Positions 19,072-28,157 of a stretch of 64,000 nt of DNA are shown here, one piece after another (within the stretch, counting starts at the first letter, position 1; every line of letters begins with the position of its first letter). Origin of the DNA: Rhizobium rosettiformans W3 (lineage in GTDB: Bacteria > Pseudomonadota > Alphaproteobacteria > Rhizobiales > Rhizobiaceae). The DNA is taken from the NCBI RefSeq assembly GCF_004912135.1, contig NZ_STGU01000001.1:310001-374000 (forward strand), read 5' to 3'. Both the position numbers and the translations under genes were made by a program. The notes under the pieces were generated by a model. It searched no databases. It worked only from the letters and a program-made list of their open reading frames with translations, and had not been told where the DNA came from.

Positions 19072-19980
19072 TTACCTCACCCGCCCACTCCGGCTCGCCT
19101 CGGCGATCCCCACGAAATCCCGTGCCGACTGCGGCAGGCTCGAGCCCTTGCGCCAAACCATGCCGACCTGCACAACAGGCAGCGCGCCTGACACATCGCG
19201 GCTTTCGATACGGTCGCCTTCCAGCGACCAGGGGCGGTAGACGAGGTCGGGGAGCAGCGCCACGCCGGCGCCGGTGGCGACGAGGCTGCGGACAGCCTCC
19301 ACCGAGCGGGTGCGGAAGGCGACATGGGGGCGGGCGCCCAGCGCCGACAGGAGCTTGCCGGTGTTCTCCTCGATTTCGTCAACCGTCAGCATGATCAGCG
19401 GTTCCTTGGTGATATCGGCAATCGAGATGATATCGGCCGAGACCAGCGGATGGCCAATGGGCAGCCAGAGGCGATAGGGCGAGGTTTCCAGGATCTCGGC
19501 CTGCAGCGCCATGCGGTCGCGCAGGTTGGAGATGACCATGACGGCGACATCGAGTTCACCGCCGATCAGGAGATGTTCGAGATAGGAGCCATTGTCCTCG
19601 ATCGCCGAGACCTCGACACCCGGGCAGGCGCGGCGATAGCGGGCGAGGAGGTCCGACAGCACGTAGCCGGCAACGAGCGAGGTGACGCCGATATTGAGGG
19701 TGCCGCCGGTGCTGTTCTGAGTCTCGGTGAAGACGTTGCGGGCGTCCGACACGTCAGCGAGGATCTTCGTTGCGTGGCGCAGGAACTGGTGGCCGTTATA
19801 GGTGATGGTCAGGCCGCGCGGATGGCGCTCGAAGAGTTCGACGCCAAGATCGCCCTCCAGTTCCTTGATTGCCTCGGTCACCGAGGACTGGGAGATCGAG
19901 AGGTTCTGGGCCGCACGCGTGACCGATCCCTGCTCGGCGACGGCGACGAAATACTGCAATTGGCGGAGGGTGAAGGCCAT
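19072..19980 (-). CDS. LysR-family transcriptional regulator
   Basis: The 302-residue protein has the LysR winged HTH at residues 1-60 (FTLRQLQYFVAVAEQGSVTRAAQNLSISQSSVTEAI), then a periplasmic-binding-protein-like effector domain. The ATG at 19980 begins at the canonical MAFTLRQLQYF. LysR proteins usually control the divergent neighbour, here the DMT transporter starting 184 bases away. The effector is unknown. Confidence 0.9.
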   Translation of the reverse strand: MAFTLRQLQYFVAVAEQGSVTRAAQNLSISQSSVTEAIKELEGDLGVELFERHPRGLTITYNGHQFLRHATKILADVSDARNVFTETQNSTGGTLNIGVTSLVAGYVLSDLLARYRRACPGVEVSAIEDNGSYLEHLLIGGELDVAVMVISNLRDRMALQAEILETSPYRLWLPIGHPLVSADIISIADITKEPLIMLTVDEIEENTGKLLSALGARPHVAFRTRSVEAVRSLVATGAGVALLPDLVYRPWSLEGDRIESRDVSGALPVVQVGMVWRKGSSLPQSARDFVGIAEASRSGRVR

Positions 19981-20164
19981 GGCTCTTTCAAGCATGCCGC
20001 CCGGTTCGAGGCAAGGCGGGCTCGATCTCGTGCGAGTGGTTGTCAGGTTGCAGGGCAGCTGTGCAAAACTGCACTAGGCAAGGCGCAGTCACGGTGTAGG
20101 ATCAGACCGCCCGCGCCGTTGCTTCGTCCACGGATCCCTCCTCGTGCAAAGTTCTCTTCGCCCC

Positions 20165-21061
20165 ATGAAATCGACGCCGCTCGGCTATCTCTTCACCTTC
20201 ACCGCCTTCTCCGTCTTCGCCATACAGGACGGCCTTTCCAAGCATCTCGGCGAGACCCATTCGCCGGTGCAGGTCGCCATGGTGCGCTACTGGGCCTTCG
20301 TCGCTTTCGCGCTGTTTCTCGCAATGCGCTCCAGCGGCGGCCTTCGCGTGGCGGTCAACACGAAGCGACCGTTCCTGCAAATTCTCCGCGGGCTGATCCT
20401 CTTCTCGCAGATACTGATCTCGATCGTCGCCTTCACGCAGGTGGGGCTCGCGCAGAGCCAGGCGATCTTCGCGGCCGGGCCGATCTTCGTTGCGCTCCTG
20501 TCCATGCCGATCCTCGGCGAGAAGGTAGGCTGGCGGCGCTGGACAGCCATCCTTTTCGGCCTCGTCGGCGTGGTGATCATGCTCTCGCCCAGCAGCGACG
20601 GGTTCAATTCCTACATCTGGTTGCCGCTGATCTGCGCCGTGCTTGGCGCGATCTATGGCATCGCCACCCGCCTCGTCAGCCGCGACGACCAGCCATCGAC
20701 CAGCTTCTTCTATCTGGCGATCGTCGGCTTTATCGGCTCGAACCTGCTCGGGCCCTTTTTCTGGACGCCCTTCACCCCGGAGGGATGGGCTCTGATGATC
20801 GGGCTTTGCTGCACCGGCATCATCGGCCACCTGTCGCTGATCAAGGCCTATGAAAACCTTGACGCCGTGATCGTTCAGCCGATCTCTTACTGGCAGCTGG
20901 TGCTGGGTGCGATGATCGCGGTGACGGTCTTCGGCGAAGTGCTGCGCTGGAACACGGTTGTCGGCGCCGTCATCGTCGTGGGCGCCGGGCTTTTCACCGT
21001 GTGGCGGGAATGGGTGGTGTCGCGCCGCGCGCGGCGGGCCGAGGAAGTCGGCCGCGTTTAG
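20165..21061 (+). CDS. EamA/DMT-family transporter
   Basis: This 298-residue integral membrane protein has about ten hydrophobic segments in two EamA halves. The first half runs from FTAFSVFAIQDGLSKHL, and the second from about residue 150 (ICAVLGAIYGIATRLV). Family members export metabolites such as amino acids or nucleotide-like compounds. The ATG at 20165 is chosen over an upstream GTG because membrane entry begins straight after it. It is divergent from the LysR gene; its TAG overlaps the 3' end of sitD by 4 bases. Confidence 0.85.
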   Translation: MKSTPLGYLFTFTAFSVFAIQDGLSKHLGETHSPVQVAMVRYWAFVAFALFLAMRSSGGLRVAVNTKRPFLQILRGLILFSQILISIVAFTQVGLAQSQAIFAAGPIFVALLSMPILGEKVGWRRWTAILFGLVGVVIMLSPSSDGFNSYIWLPLICAVLGAIYGIATRLVSRDDQPSTSFFYLAIVGFIGSNLLGPFFWTPFTPEGWALMIGLCCTGIIGHLSLIKAYENLDAVIVQPISYWQLVLGAMIAVTVFGEVLRWNTVVGAVIVVGAGLFTVWREWVVSRRARRAEEVGRV

Positions 21062-21900
21062 GCGCTCGCTTCCGTCTTTCGGTTCCGCACTTGGCCGATC
21101 AGGAAAGTGACGACGAAGATGCCGCTCATGATCAAGACGATCGTCGGCGCGGGCGCACTGTCGAGGAAGAAGCTCAGATAGATGCCTGCGAGTGACGACG
21201 TGACGGCGACGACGACGGCCGTGACGAGCATTGCCGCATAGCGCTTGGTCAGCAGGAAGGCGATCGCGCCGGGGGCGACGAGCATCGCCACCGAGAGGAT
21301 GATGCCCACGGCCTTCAAGGCGCCGACGACGACCAACGAAAGCACGGCAAGCTGACCGTAATGCAGGAGGCGCACGGAGAGGCCGATCGCCTGGGCATGC
21401 TGCGGATCGAAGGCGTGGGCCAGGAGATCCTTGCGCAAGAGGACGAGGAAGGTCGTGGCAAAGAGCGCGATCAGGCCCGTCTCGATCAGGTCCGACGGCA
21501 GGATGCCCAGTATGTCACCGAAAAGGATGTGGTCGAGATGCACAGCGCTTTCGACCTGGACATACAGCACGAGCCCCAAGCCGAACATGCCGGAAAAGAC
21601 GATACCGAGCACAGTGTCTTCCTTGATGCGGCTGTTCTCCTTGATGAAGCCGGTCAGAAGCGCACAGAAGACGCCGGCGACGAAGGCACCGATGGCAAGC
21701 GGAATGCCGGCGATATAGGCAATGACGACGCCAGGCAGCACGGCATGGGAGACGGCATCCCCCATCAGCGACCAGCCTTTCAGCACCAGCAGGCAGGAGA
21801 GAAGCGCCATCGGCACCGCGATCATCAGTGTAACGATGAAGGCCGTCTGCATGAAGGGCAGCTGAAAGGGGAGGAGGGCGAGTTCGAGGGTTTCGCTCAT
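21058..21900 (-). CDS. sitD: manganese/iron ABC transporter permease
   Basis: This 280-residue ABC-3 family permease has about eight helices and the family motifs LKGWSLMGDAVSHAVLPGV and GIILSVAMLVAPGAIAFLLT. It is last of four genes in the order binding protein-ATPase-permease-permease, as in sitABCD/mntABCD. Its ATG at 21900 overlaps the TGA of sitC (ATGA). The long open frame reaching up to 22725 in this phase is an antiparallel artefact over sitC. Confidence 0.92.
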   Translation of the reverse strand: MSETLELALLPFQLPFMQTAFIVTLMIAVPMALLSCLLVLKGWSLMGDAVSHAVLPGVVIAYIAGIPLAIGAFVAGVFCALLTGFIKENSRIKEDTVLGIVFSGMFGLGLVLYVQVESAVHLDHILFGDILGILPSDLIETGLIALFATTFLVLLRKDLLAHAFDPQHAQAIGLSVRLLHYGQLAVLSLVVVGALKAVGIILSVAMLVAPGAIAFLLTKRYAAMLVTAVVVAVTSSLAGIYLSFFLDSAPAPTIVLIMSGIFVVTFLIGQVRNRKTEASA

Positions 21901-22805
21901 GCGGGGCGCTCCTCGGGCAGGCGATGTGGTTCTGCCGCGGCTGCCTGGGGCATGGGCTGGAGCGCCTCGCGCGCACGGCTTCGCGCGGCGAGCATGCCGT
22001 GCTTCGGGGCAAAGAGGAAAGCTGCGAGGAAGATCAGCGTCTGCAGGACGACGATGATGCCGCCGGTCGCGCCATCGAGGAAATAGCTCGCATAGGCGCC
22101 GACGAAACTGGTGCCGGCACCAATGCCGAGCGCCAGCAGGATCAGCCGCTGGAAGCGGTCGGTCAGGAGATAGGCGGTGGCGCCCGGGGTGACGACCATT
22201 GCGATGACGAGAAAGGCGCCGACGGTTTGCATGGCGGCGACGGTCGAAGCGGCAAGCAGGGTGAAGAAGATCACCTTGAGGCGCTCCGGCTTCAGCCCGA
22301 TCGAGCGGGCGTGGTTCTCGTCGAAGAAGGTCACCATCAGGTCCTTCCACTTCACCGTCAGCACGAGAAGGCTGACGCCGCCGATCAGGACGAGCTGCAG
22401 CGTGTCGGCAGGAGAGATCGCGAGGATATTGCCGAGCACGATGGTCTTGATGTCGATCGAGACGGGCGAGATCGACACCATGAACAGGCCAAGTCCGAAG
22501 AAGGAGGTGAAGATCAGCCCGATGATCGCGTCTTCCTTCAGCTTGGTGCGCTGGTTCAGGAAGAGGATGGCGAGAGCTGCCATCCCGCCGGAGAGAAAGG
22601 CGCCGAAGGCGAAGGGCAGGCCCAACATATAGGCGCCGGCGACGCCGGGCACGATGGCATGCGAGAGTGCATCGCCGATCAGTGACCAGCCCTTGAGCAT
22701 CAGATAGGCCGAGAGGAAGCCGCAAACGCCGCCGACCAGCGCAGACACCAGAATGGCGTTGCGCATGTAGTCATAGGTGAAGGGCTCAGCCAGGGTCGCG
22801 AGCAT
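21897..22805 (-). CDS. sitC: manganese/iron ABC transporter permease
   Basis: This 302-residue ABC-3 permease has the [19 protein letters not shown] motif and [20 protein letters not shown]. Homology between sitC and sitD is visible by eye (LKGWSL.GDA.SHA..PGV in both), showing an old duplication. The start at the ATG at 22805 lies 20 bases inside the ATPase gene. A longer low-complexity extension in the same frame is a shadow of sitB. Confidence 0.92.
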   Translation of the reverse strand: MLATLAEPFTYDYMRNAILVSALVGGVCGFLSAYLMLKGWSLIGDALSHAIVPGVAGAYMLGLPFAFGAFLSGGMAALAILFLNQRTKLKEDAIIGLIFTSFFGLGLFMVSISPVSIDIKTIVLGNILAISPADTLQLVLIGGVSLLVLTVKWKDLMVTFFDENHARSIGLKPERLKVIFFTLLAASTVAAMQTVGAFLVIAMVVTPGATAYLLTDRFQRLILLALGIGAGTSFVGAYASYFLDGATGGIIVVLQTLIFLAAFLFAPKHGMLAARSRAREALQPMPQAAAAEPHRLPEERPA

Positions 22806-23673
22806 CAGCGGCTCCCGGTTTTGGCTGGCCGTAGATGACGAAGGGACGCTCGTCGTCGGTGATGACTGTGACTTCGCGGCCGTCATCGTCGTCGTGCAGG
22901 TCGCGGCCGGCAAGCACGAAGTGGCGCAGTGCGCCGCCGAAGGCGGTCTTGAGGTTGTCTTCAGTAAAGGTGTCCTCGGTCTTGCCGGAGGCGATCACCG
23001 TTCCCTTGACGAAGATGGTCCGGTCGCAGAAATCCGGCACGCTGCCAAGATTGTGGGTTGAGACCAGCATCACACGGCCTTCGGCGCGCAGGTCCTTCAT
23101 CAGGCCGATGATCTGTTCTTCGGTGGTCACGTCGACGCCGGTGAAGGGTTCGTCGAGCAGGATGACCTGTCCCTCCTGGGCAAGCGCGCGGGCGAGGAAG
23201 ACGCGCTTGCGCTGGCCGCCGGAGAGTTCGCCGATCTGGCGCTTGCGGTAGTCGCTCATGCCGACGCGGGCGAGTGCCTCCTCGACCATCTGGTGGTCTC
23301 GCTTCGAGGGAATGCGCAGGAAGCTCATATGGCCGTACCGGCCCATCATGACGACATCCTCGACGAGCACGGGGAAGTTCCAGTCGACCTCTTCCGCTTG
23401 GGGGACGTAAGCGACGAGGTTCTGTCGCAGGGCTTCGCGGACACTCATGCCGAGCACGCGGATTTCGCCGGAGGCGACCGGCACGAAGCCCATGATTGCC
23501 TTGAAGAGGGTCGATTTGCCGGCACCGTTGACGCCGACAAGGGCAGTGATCGTTCCGGGCGGGATGGCGAAACTCGCATGGCGCAAGGCCGTATGGCCGT
23601 TGCGATAGGTAACCGTCACATCCTCTGCGGCGATCCCCTCGCGATTGCGTCTTCCGCCCGATCCCATGATCAT
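22786..23673 (-). CDS. sitB: manganese/iron ABC transporter ATP-binding protein
   Basis: The 295-residue ATPase has Walker [15 protein letters not shown], signature [15 protein letters not shown], Walker [13 protein letters not shown] and H-loop VSTHNLG. An acidic-histidine segment near the C-terminus ([19 protein letters not shown]) is unusual and might contact metal. The ATG overlaps the TGA of sitA (23670-23673), so the four genes are translationally coupled. Confidence 0.93.
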   Translation of the reverse strand: MIMGSGGRRNREGIAAEDVTVTYRNGHTALRHASFAIPPGTITALVGVNGAGKSTLFKAIMGFVPVASGEIRVLGMSVREALRQNLVAYVPQAEEVDWNFPVLVEDVVMMGRYGHMSFLRIPSKRDHQMVEEALARVGMSDYRKRQIGELSGGQRKRVFLARALAQEGQVILLDEPFTGVDVTTEEQIIGLMKDLRAEGRVMLVSTHNLGSVPDFCDRTIFVKGTVIASGKTEDTFTEDNLKTAFGGALRHFVLAGRDLHDDDDGREVTVITDDERPFVIYGQPKPGAADARDPG

Positions 23674-24557
23674 CCGGCAAATCCCTTCACGATGGTCGAA
23701 ACCGTCACCTTCAGGAGGTCCAGATAGGTCGGGACCGGGCCGTCAGGCTCACTCAGCGAATCCACGTAAAGGATGCCGCCATAACGGGCGCCGGTTTCCG
23801 CCGCGACCTGCTGGGCCGGCTTGTCGGAGACGGTGCTCTCGGAGAATACGACGGGGATCTTGTTTTCGATCACCTGGTCGACGACAGCCTTCACCTGTTG
23901 CGGCGTGCCCTGGCTGTCGGCATTGATCGGCCACAGATAGAGCTCCTGCATTCCGAGATCGCGGGCGAGGTAGGAGAAGGCGCCTTCGCTCGTCACCAGG
24001 AAGCGCTCGTTTTCCGGGATCTTGGCGATCTCCGCCTTCATCGGCTCGATCTCGGCGCTGATTTGCTGCGAATAGGTCCGCGCATTGGCTTCGTAGATCG
24101 CGGCATTGGCCGGATCGATGTCCGTCAACGCCTTGCGGATGTTCTCAACGTAGATCAGCGCGTTTTCCGGTGACATCCAGGCATGCGGGTTCGGCTTGCC
24201 GTCATAAGCGCCGCCGGCAATGCCAATCGGCTCGACACCGTCGCTGACGGTAACAGTCGGGACATCGCCGAGATTGGCGAGGAATTTCTCGAACCAGGCT
24301 TCGAGGTTCAGGCCGTTGCGCAGGACGAGATCGGCATCGCGGGCTTTGAGAATATCGCGCGGTGTCGGCTGGTAGCCGTGGATCTCAGCGCCGGGCTTGG
24401 TGATGCTTTCAACAGTTGCGGCATCGCCTGCAACATTCTGCGCGATATCGGCAATCACGGTGAAGGTGGTGACGACCTTCGGCTTGTCATCGGCAAAGGC
24501 TGCTCCCGGCACGAGGAGCGCCAGGGCAAGGAGACGGCACGCAAGCTTTGAGACCAT
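23670..24557 (-). CDS. sitA: manganese-type metal-binding periplasmic protein
   Basis: The 295-residue cluster A-I binding protein starts with a signal peptide ([22 protein letters not shown]). The metal ligands read His60 ([11 protein letters not shown]), His125 ([11 protein letters not shown]), Glu191 ([11 protein letters not shown]) and Asp266 (ILYVDSLSE). A His-His-Glu-Asp set is the manganese/iron pattern of PsaA, MntC and SitA; zinc proteins normally have a third histidine instead of the glutamate and a His-rich loop, which is absent. The ATG at 24557 lies just behind the proximal metal box. Confidence 0.93.
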   Translation of the reverse strand: MVSKLACRLLALALLVPGAAFADDKPKVVTTFTVIADIAQNVAGDAATVESITKPGAEIHGYQPTPRDILKARDADLVLRNGLNLEAWFEKFLANLGDVPTVTVSDGVEPIGIAGGAYDGKPNPHAWMSPENALIYVENIRKALTDIDPANAAIYEANARTYSQQISAEIEPMKAEIAKIPENERFLVTSEGAFSYLARDLGMQELYLWPINADSQGTPQQVKAVVDQVIENKIPVVFSESTVSDKPAQQVAAETGARYGGILYVDSLSEPDGPVPTYLDLLKVTVSTIVKGFAG

Positions 24558-24572
24558 GGTCCATTCCTGTTC

Positions 24573-24642
24573 TTGCAAGTCATTCGCATTAAAATCTATA
24601 GCGCTTCGCGTCGTTGTCAATGCTCTTGCAAATCATTCGCAA
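24573..24642 (-). promoter_or_regulatory. sitABCD promoter flanked by two Mur/Fur-type boxes
   Basis: Read on the minus strand, a near-perfect 8-1-8 palindrome TTGCGAATGATTTGCAA lies at 24642-24626. A second copy, ATGCGAATGACTTGCAA, lies at 24589-24573, 53 bp away centre to centre. TTGACA and TAGATT with a 16-bp spacer lie between them. In rhizobia the Fur homologue Mur represses sitABCD by binding such sites when manganese is present. That assignment is by family knowledge; the boxes are seen directly. Confidence 0.7.
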
Positions 24643-24769
24643 AAACTCTGGGAGCGACTGCTGTCCCGGTTTGGAAAGGCGGGGTTAAAGGTTCCGCAAG
24701 GAGAGGGGGGTATGGTCGCCTTCAGTATCGCGTAAACAGTCGGGACGGTGTCATGGCGGAGTTCCAAGC

Positions 24770-26362
24770 GTGAAGGTGCCCAAGATCCACCTTTCACGAA
24801 AGCTCATGCTGATTTTGGGCGGGGTGCTCGTCACTCTCGGCGGCACGGGTGCCGCTGCCGTCTATATCGGCGCCGACAAGCTTCTCGGGCCCTCCTATGC
24901 CGAGCTGAACGGCCTCGAATGCACCGAAGTCAAGACGGTCGAGATCCAGAAGAAGGACCGCTTCTGGGTGCGCAAGTTCATCACGACAAACGAACCGGGC
25001 GACGGGCTGACGCGCGTCAAGACGGCGCTGCGGGTCGCCAAGTCCCTGCAGGAAACGAAGAAGGCCGACCTCGTGCAGGTGGTCGTGCTCGATGCAAACG
25101 GGCCGAAGGATCGCTCCGGCATGCGCGGACGTGCGGTTGGCGCCGATGTCATTTACGTGCCGGATCCGAGCCATGTGCCGGAAGAGGTCTCCGCGCGGGT
25201 GCTGACGGCGCGTTATGTCGATGGATCGGCCGCGCCCAATGGCGAGTTCTTCGGCGAGCGCGTGGACATGCTCGAAGACGACATCCAGGCGCTCGTTGCC
25301 AGGCTCAACGACCAGACCGACTGCGTGAAGCCCGAGGTACTGGTGCCGGAAGGCGATGGCCATGGTGAGAAGGCCGGTGGCCATGGCGCGGCGGATGCGC
25401 ATGGCGAGAAGGCCGCCGACGGACATGACGACGCGGCCGGACATGGCGAAGCCGATGGTCACGGAGATGCGGGTGGGCACGGCGAGGCTGAGGGCCATGG
25501 CGAGGCACCTGCCGGCGAGCATGGTGAGGAAACGCCCGTTGCCGAGCACGGCGCGGAAGAAAGCAAGGGCTGGATGGCCTCGCTGATGGGCATGGTCGGT
25601 CTCGGTGGAGACGAGACCCCGGCCGAGGGACATGCCGCACCGGCGGATGGCCATGCAGCACCCGCTGACGGCCATGGTGCCGTGGCCGAGGGTCACGAGG
25701 CGCCGGCCGAGGATCATGCGGAACCGGCTGCTGTCGCACATGGCAATGCCGGCCATGATGCTGAAGGCGAGCACGCGACAGCCGAACCGGCTGCTCACGG
25801 CGAAGAACCTGCTGCCGCCGCGCATGGCGAGGCCTCTGACCATGGCGAAACACCGGTGGCGCATGGCGAGGAAACACACGCGACCACCGAAGAGACGGCG
25901 CATGGCGGCGATGCCGGTGCCCATGAGCAGAGTGCGGACGCCGTTGCCGGACATGAGGCCGCTCCAGAAGAAACGCCCGCAGCGGACGGGGGCTGGTTCA
26001 GCTCGCTGAAGTCGATGGTCGGTCTCGGCGGCTCGGAAGAGGACGCGCCGGTCGAGGAGACGGCCGCGAAGGCCGAAGAAGGCCACGGCGCTGACGGTGC
26101 TGCGAGTGCCGATCATGGCGCCGCATGGCTGGAAAAGATGCGCGCACAGCCGATCACGCCCGACACCGCCTCGCCGTCAGCGGCCAAGCCGGAAGAGCAT
26201 GGTGCGGCCAAGGATGCGCATGAACCGGCTGCAGAGGATCATGCCGCGAAGCCCGGCGACGATCACGCGACCGGCGGTCACGACATGCCTGCCGAAGACG
26301 AAGCCATCCTGCCGCCAAAGGCAAAGGCCACGGGCGACGAGCATGCCGAAGCGGGGCACTGA
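24770..26362 (+). CDS. membrane-anchored histidine/alanine/glutamate-rich protein (hypothetical)
   Basis: The 530-residue protein has one N-terminal transmembrane segment (LMLILGGVLVTLGGTGAAAVYIGA). A folded-looking domain follows to about residue 185, with two cysteines (CTEV, TDCVK). Then come about 340 low-complexity residues dominated by HGE, HGD, GHG and EEHG. Within the tail an amphipathic block recurs: WMASLMGMVGLGGDE and WFSSLKSMVGLGGSEE. The histidine density suggests binding of zinc, nickel or copper. It is divergent from sitABCD and next to its metal boxes, which supports a metal-buffering role, but I do not recognise the family. The start is GTG at 24770. Confidence 0.8.
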   Translation: MKVPKIHLSRKLMLILGGVLVTLGGTGAAAVYIGADKLLGPSYAELNGLECTEVKTVEIQKKDRFWVRKFITTNEPGDGLTRVKTALRVAKSLQETKKADLVQVVVLDANGPKDRSGMRGRAVGADVIYVPDPSHVPEEVSARVLTARYVDGSAAPNGEFFGERVDMLEDDIQALVARLNDQTDCVKPEVLVPEGDGHGEKAGGHGAADAHGEKAADGHDDAAGHGEADGHGDAGGHGEAEGHGEAPAGEHGEETPVAEHGAEESKGWMASLMGMVGLGGDETPAEGHAAPADGHAAPADGHGAVAEGHEAPAEDHAEPAAVAHGNAGHDAEGEHATAEPAAHGEEPAAAAHGEASDHGETPVAHGEETHATTEETAHGGDAGAHEQSADAVAGHEAAPEETPAADGGWFSSLKSMVGLGGSEEDAPVEETAAKAEEGHGADGAASADHGAAWLEKMRAQPITPDTASPSAAKPEEHGAAKDAHEPAAEDHAAKPGDDHATGGHDMPAEDEAILPPKAKATGDEHAEAGH

Positions 26363-26440
26363 CGCGAGCCGCTGCGGCGCGTTGGCGTGAGTGCTCATGC
26401 TCGGCGCAAAGGCCCCTCGGATCATCAACAGATCAAACGA

Positions 26441-26469
26441 AAAAGCCCCGGCCTGTGACCGGGGCTTTT
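26441..26469. terminator. bidirectional rho-independent terminator
   Basis: AAAAGCCCCGG-CCTGTGA-CCGGGGCTTTT forms a 10-11 bp stem with A and T runs on both sides. It lies between the convergent His-rich gene and lysS and can serve both. Confidence 0.88.
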
Positions 26470-26491
26470 GTCTTTTCCGGGATGATCCGGC

Positions 26492-27988
26492 TCAGTCGGC
26501 CTTGTTGCGGCGCGCCGGGAAGAGGATGACGTCGCGGATCGACGGGGCGTTGGTCAGGAGCATGATCAGGCGGTCGACGCCGATGCCCAGACCACCCGCG
26601 GGCGGCATGCCCTGGTCGATCGCATCGAGGAACTCGTCGTCGAGCTGCTTGTCCTTCTCGCCGCGCGAATGGGCTTGTTCGAGCTGCTCGACCATGCGCT
26701 TGCGCTGCTCTTCCGGGTCGTTCAGTTCGGAGAAGGCGTTGCCGACTTCCCAGGCGTTGCAATAGGTCTCGAAACGCTCGACGAGGCGCGGTTCGCCCGG
26801 GACTTCCTTGGCGAAGGGCGAGATGTCCTTCGGGAAGTGGGTGACGTGCGACGGCTGGATCAGCGTGCCCTCGACCTTTTCTTCGAAGATGAAGGCGAGG
26901 CATTCGCCCCAGGTCCAGTCCTTCTCGACTTCGAAGCCGGCAGCCTTGGCTGCGGCGCGGGCTTCCTCGTCGGTCTTGATCGCCAGGAAGTCGATGCCGG
27001 TTGCTTCCTTGACGGCATCCGGCATGGGTACGCGCTTGAACGGTCCCTTGAAGGAAAGCGTCTTGTCGCCATAGGTGACGTCGCTCGAACCGTGAATCGC
27101 GACGGCTAGCGTCTCGAACATGCGCTCGACGAGGCCCATGATGTCCTCGTAGTCGGCATAGGCCCAGTAGCATTCCATCATGGTGAATTCGGGATTGTGG
27201 CGCGTCGACACACCTTCGTTGCGGAAGTTGCGGTTGACCTCGAATACCTTGTCGGACAGGCCCGACACCAGCGTGCGCTTCAAGAACAGTTCCGGCGCGA
27301 TGCGCAGATACATGTCCATCTTCAGCGTGTTGTGGTGGGTCTTGAAAGGTTCGGCAGTGGCGCCGCCATAGACCGTCTGCAGCATCGGCGTCTCGACCTC
27401 GAGGAAGCCTTCGCCTTCCATGAACCGGCGGATGCCGGAGACGATCTTCGAGCGCTGCTGGAAGCGGAGCTTCGACTCCTCGTTCGTCAGGATGTCGAGG
27501 TGGCGCTTGCGGTAGCGCAACTCGATATCGGCAAGACCGTGATACTTCTCCGGCATGGGGAGCAGCGTCTTGGTCAGCATGGTGATTTCATGGGCGTTGA
27601 TGGTGAGCTCGCCACGCTTGGTGCGGCGGACCTGGCCCTTGACGCCGATGATGTCGCCGAGGTCGATCATCGGCAGAAGCGCACGGGCCTCTTCCGGGGT
27701 CGTGTCCTTGTGGGAGAAGATCTGGATCTTGCCCGAGGCGTCATGGATGTCCATGAACATGCCGGAATTGCGCGAGGAATAGACGCGGCCAGCGACCGTG
27801 ACGATGTCGTCCGACTCCTGATCCGGCTCGAGACCAGCGTATTTCTCCGCGAATTCCGCGTTGGTCAGCGTGCGGTGAAAATGCGCCGGATAGACGTCGC
27901 CGACGGTCTTGCGCAGCTGGTCGAGCTTCTGGCGGCGGACCTCGGTCGGGTCGGAGGAGAGGGCGGTTTCGGTCTTCTGTTCGGTCAT
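26492..27988 (-). CDS. lysS: lysine--tRNA ligase (class II)
   Basis: This 498-residue enzyme attaches lysine to tRNA-Lys. An N-terminal OB-fold anticodon domain (about 60-145: VTVAGRVYSSRNSGMFMDI) precedes the class II core. Motif 2 is FRNEGVSTRHNPEFTMMECY, and motif 3 is PPAGGLGIGVDRLIMLLT. Length equals bacterial LysS. The ATG at 27988 follows AAAAGGCAAACACACG. A palindromic repeat separates it from gltX. Confidence 0.97.
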   Translation of the reverse strand: MTEQKTETALSSDPTEVRRQKLDQLRKTVGDVYPAHFHRTLTNAEFAEKYAGLEPDQESDDIVTVAGRVYSSRNSGMFMDIHDASGKIQIFSHKDTTPEEARALLPMIDLGDIIGVKGQVRRTKRGELTINAHEITMLTKTLLPMPEKYHGLADIELRYRKRHLDILTNEESKLRFQQRSKIVSGIRRFMEGEGFLEVETPMLQTVYGGATAEPFKTHHNTLKMDMYLRIAPELFLKRTLVSGLSDKVFEVNRNFRNEGVSTRHNPEFTMMECYWAYADYEDIMGLVERMFETLAVAIHGSSDVTYGDKTLSFKGPFKRVPMPDAVKEATGIDFLAIKTDEEARAAAKAAGFEVEKDWTWGECLAFIFEEKVEGTLIQPSHVTHFPKDISPFAKEVPGEPRLVERFETYCNAWEVGNAFSELNDPEEQRKRMVEQLEQAHSRGEKDKQLDDEFLDAIDQGMPPAGGLGIGVDRLIMLLTNAPSIRDVILFPARRNKAD

Positions 27989-28044
27989 CGTGTGTTTGCC
28001 TTTTGCGGCTGTGTTCGTTTTAGTTCGCCGGTGCGGCTGGCTCG

Positions 28045-28154
28045 GTCAGCCCTCCCCCTTGTGGGGAGGGTCGGAGCGAAGCGACGGGGAGGGGAGGCGC
28101 CTTGCTCAGGGCAAAACCCCTCCCCAACCCCTCCCCACAAGGGGGAGGGGCTTT
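28045..28154. repeat. rhizobial intergenic palindromic repeat between lysS and gltX
   Basis: GCCCTCCCCCTTGTGGGGAGGG at the left and CCCCTCCCCACAAGGGGGAGGGG at the right are inverted copies separated by about 60 bases including GGAGCGAAGCGACGG. It belongs to the same family as the elements at 17.5, 39.3 and 49.6-49.9 kb. Confidence 0.7.
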
Positions 28155-28157
28155 CCC

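Noticed and set aside
19324-20853. A 509-codon plus-strand frame over the LysR and DMT genes
   Set aside because: It is the antisense of a clear LysR gene followed by an out-of-frame reading of the transporter, with Arg/Ala/Pro-rich composition.
21058-22725. A 555-residue fusion protein across sitD and sitC
   Set aside because: The N-terminal half is an arginine-rich out-of-frame reading of sitC. The real sitD starts at 21900 with a clean ATGA junction.
24753-24773. A six-codon ORF overlapping the GTG start of the His-rich gene
   Set aside because: It could be a coupling leader, but the length and lack of conserved features give no basis to call it.
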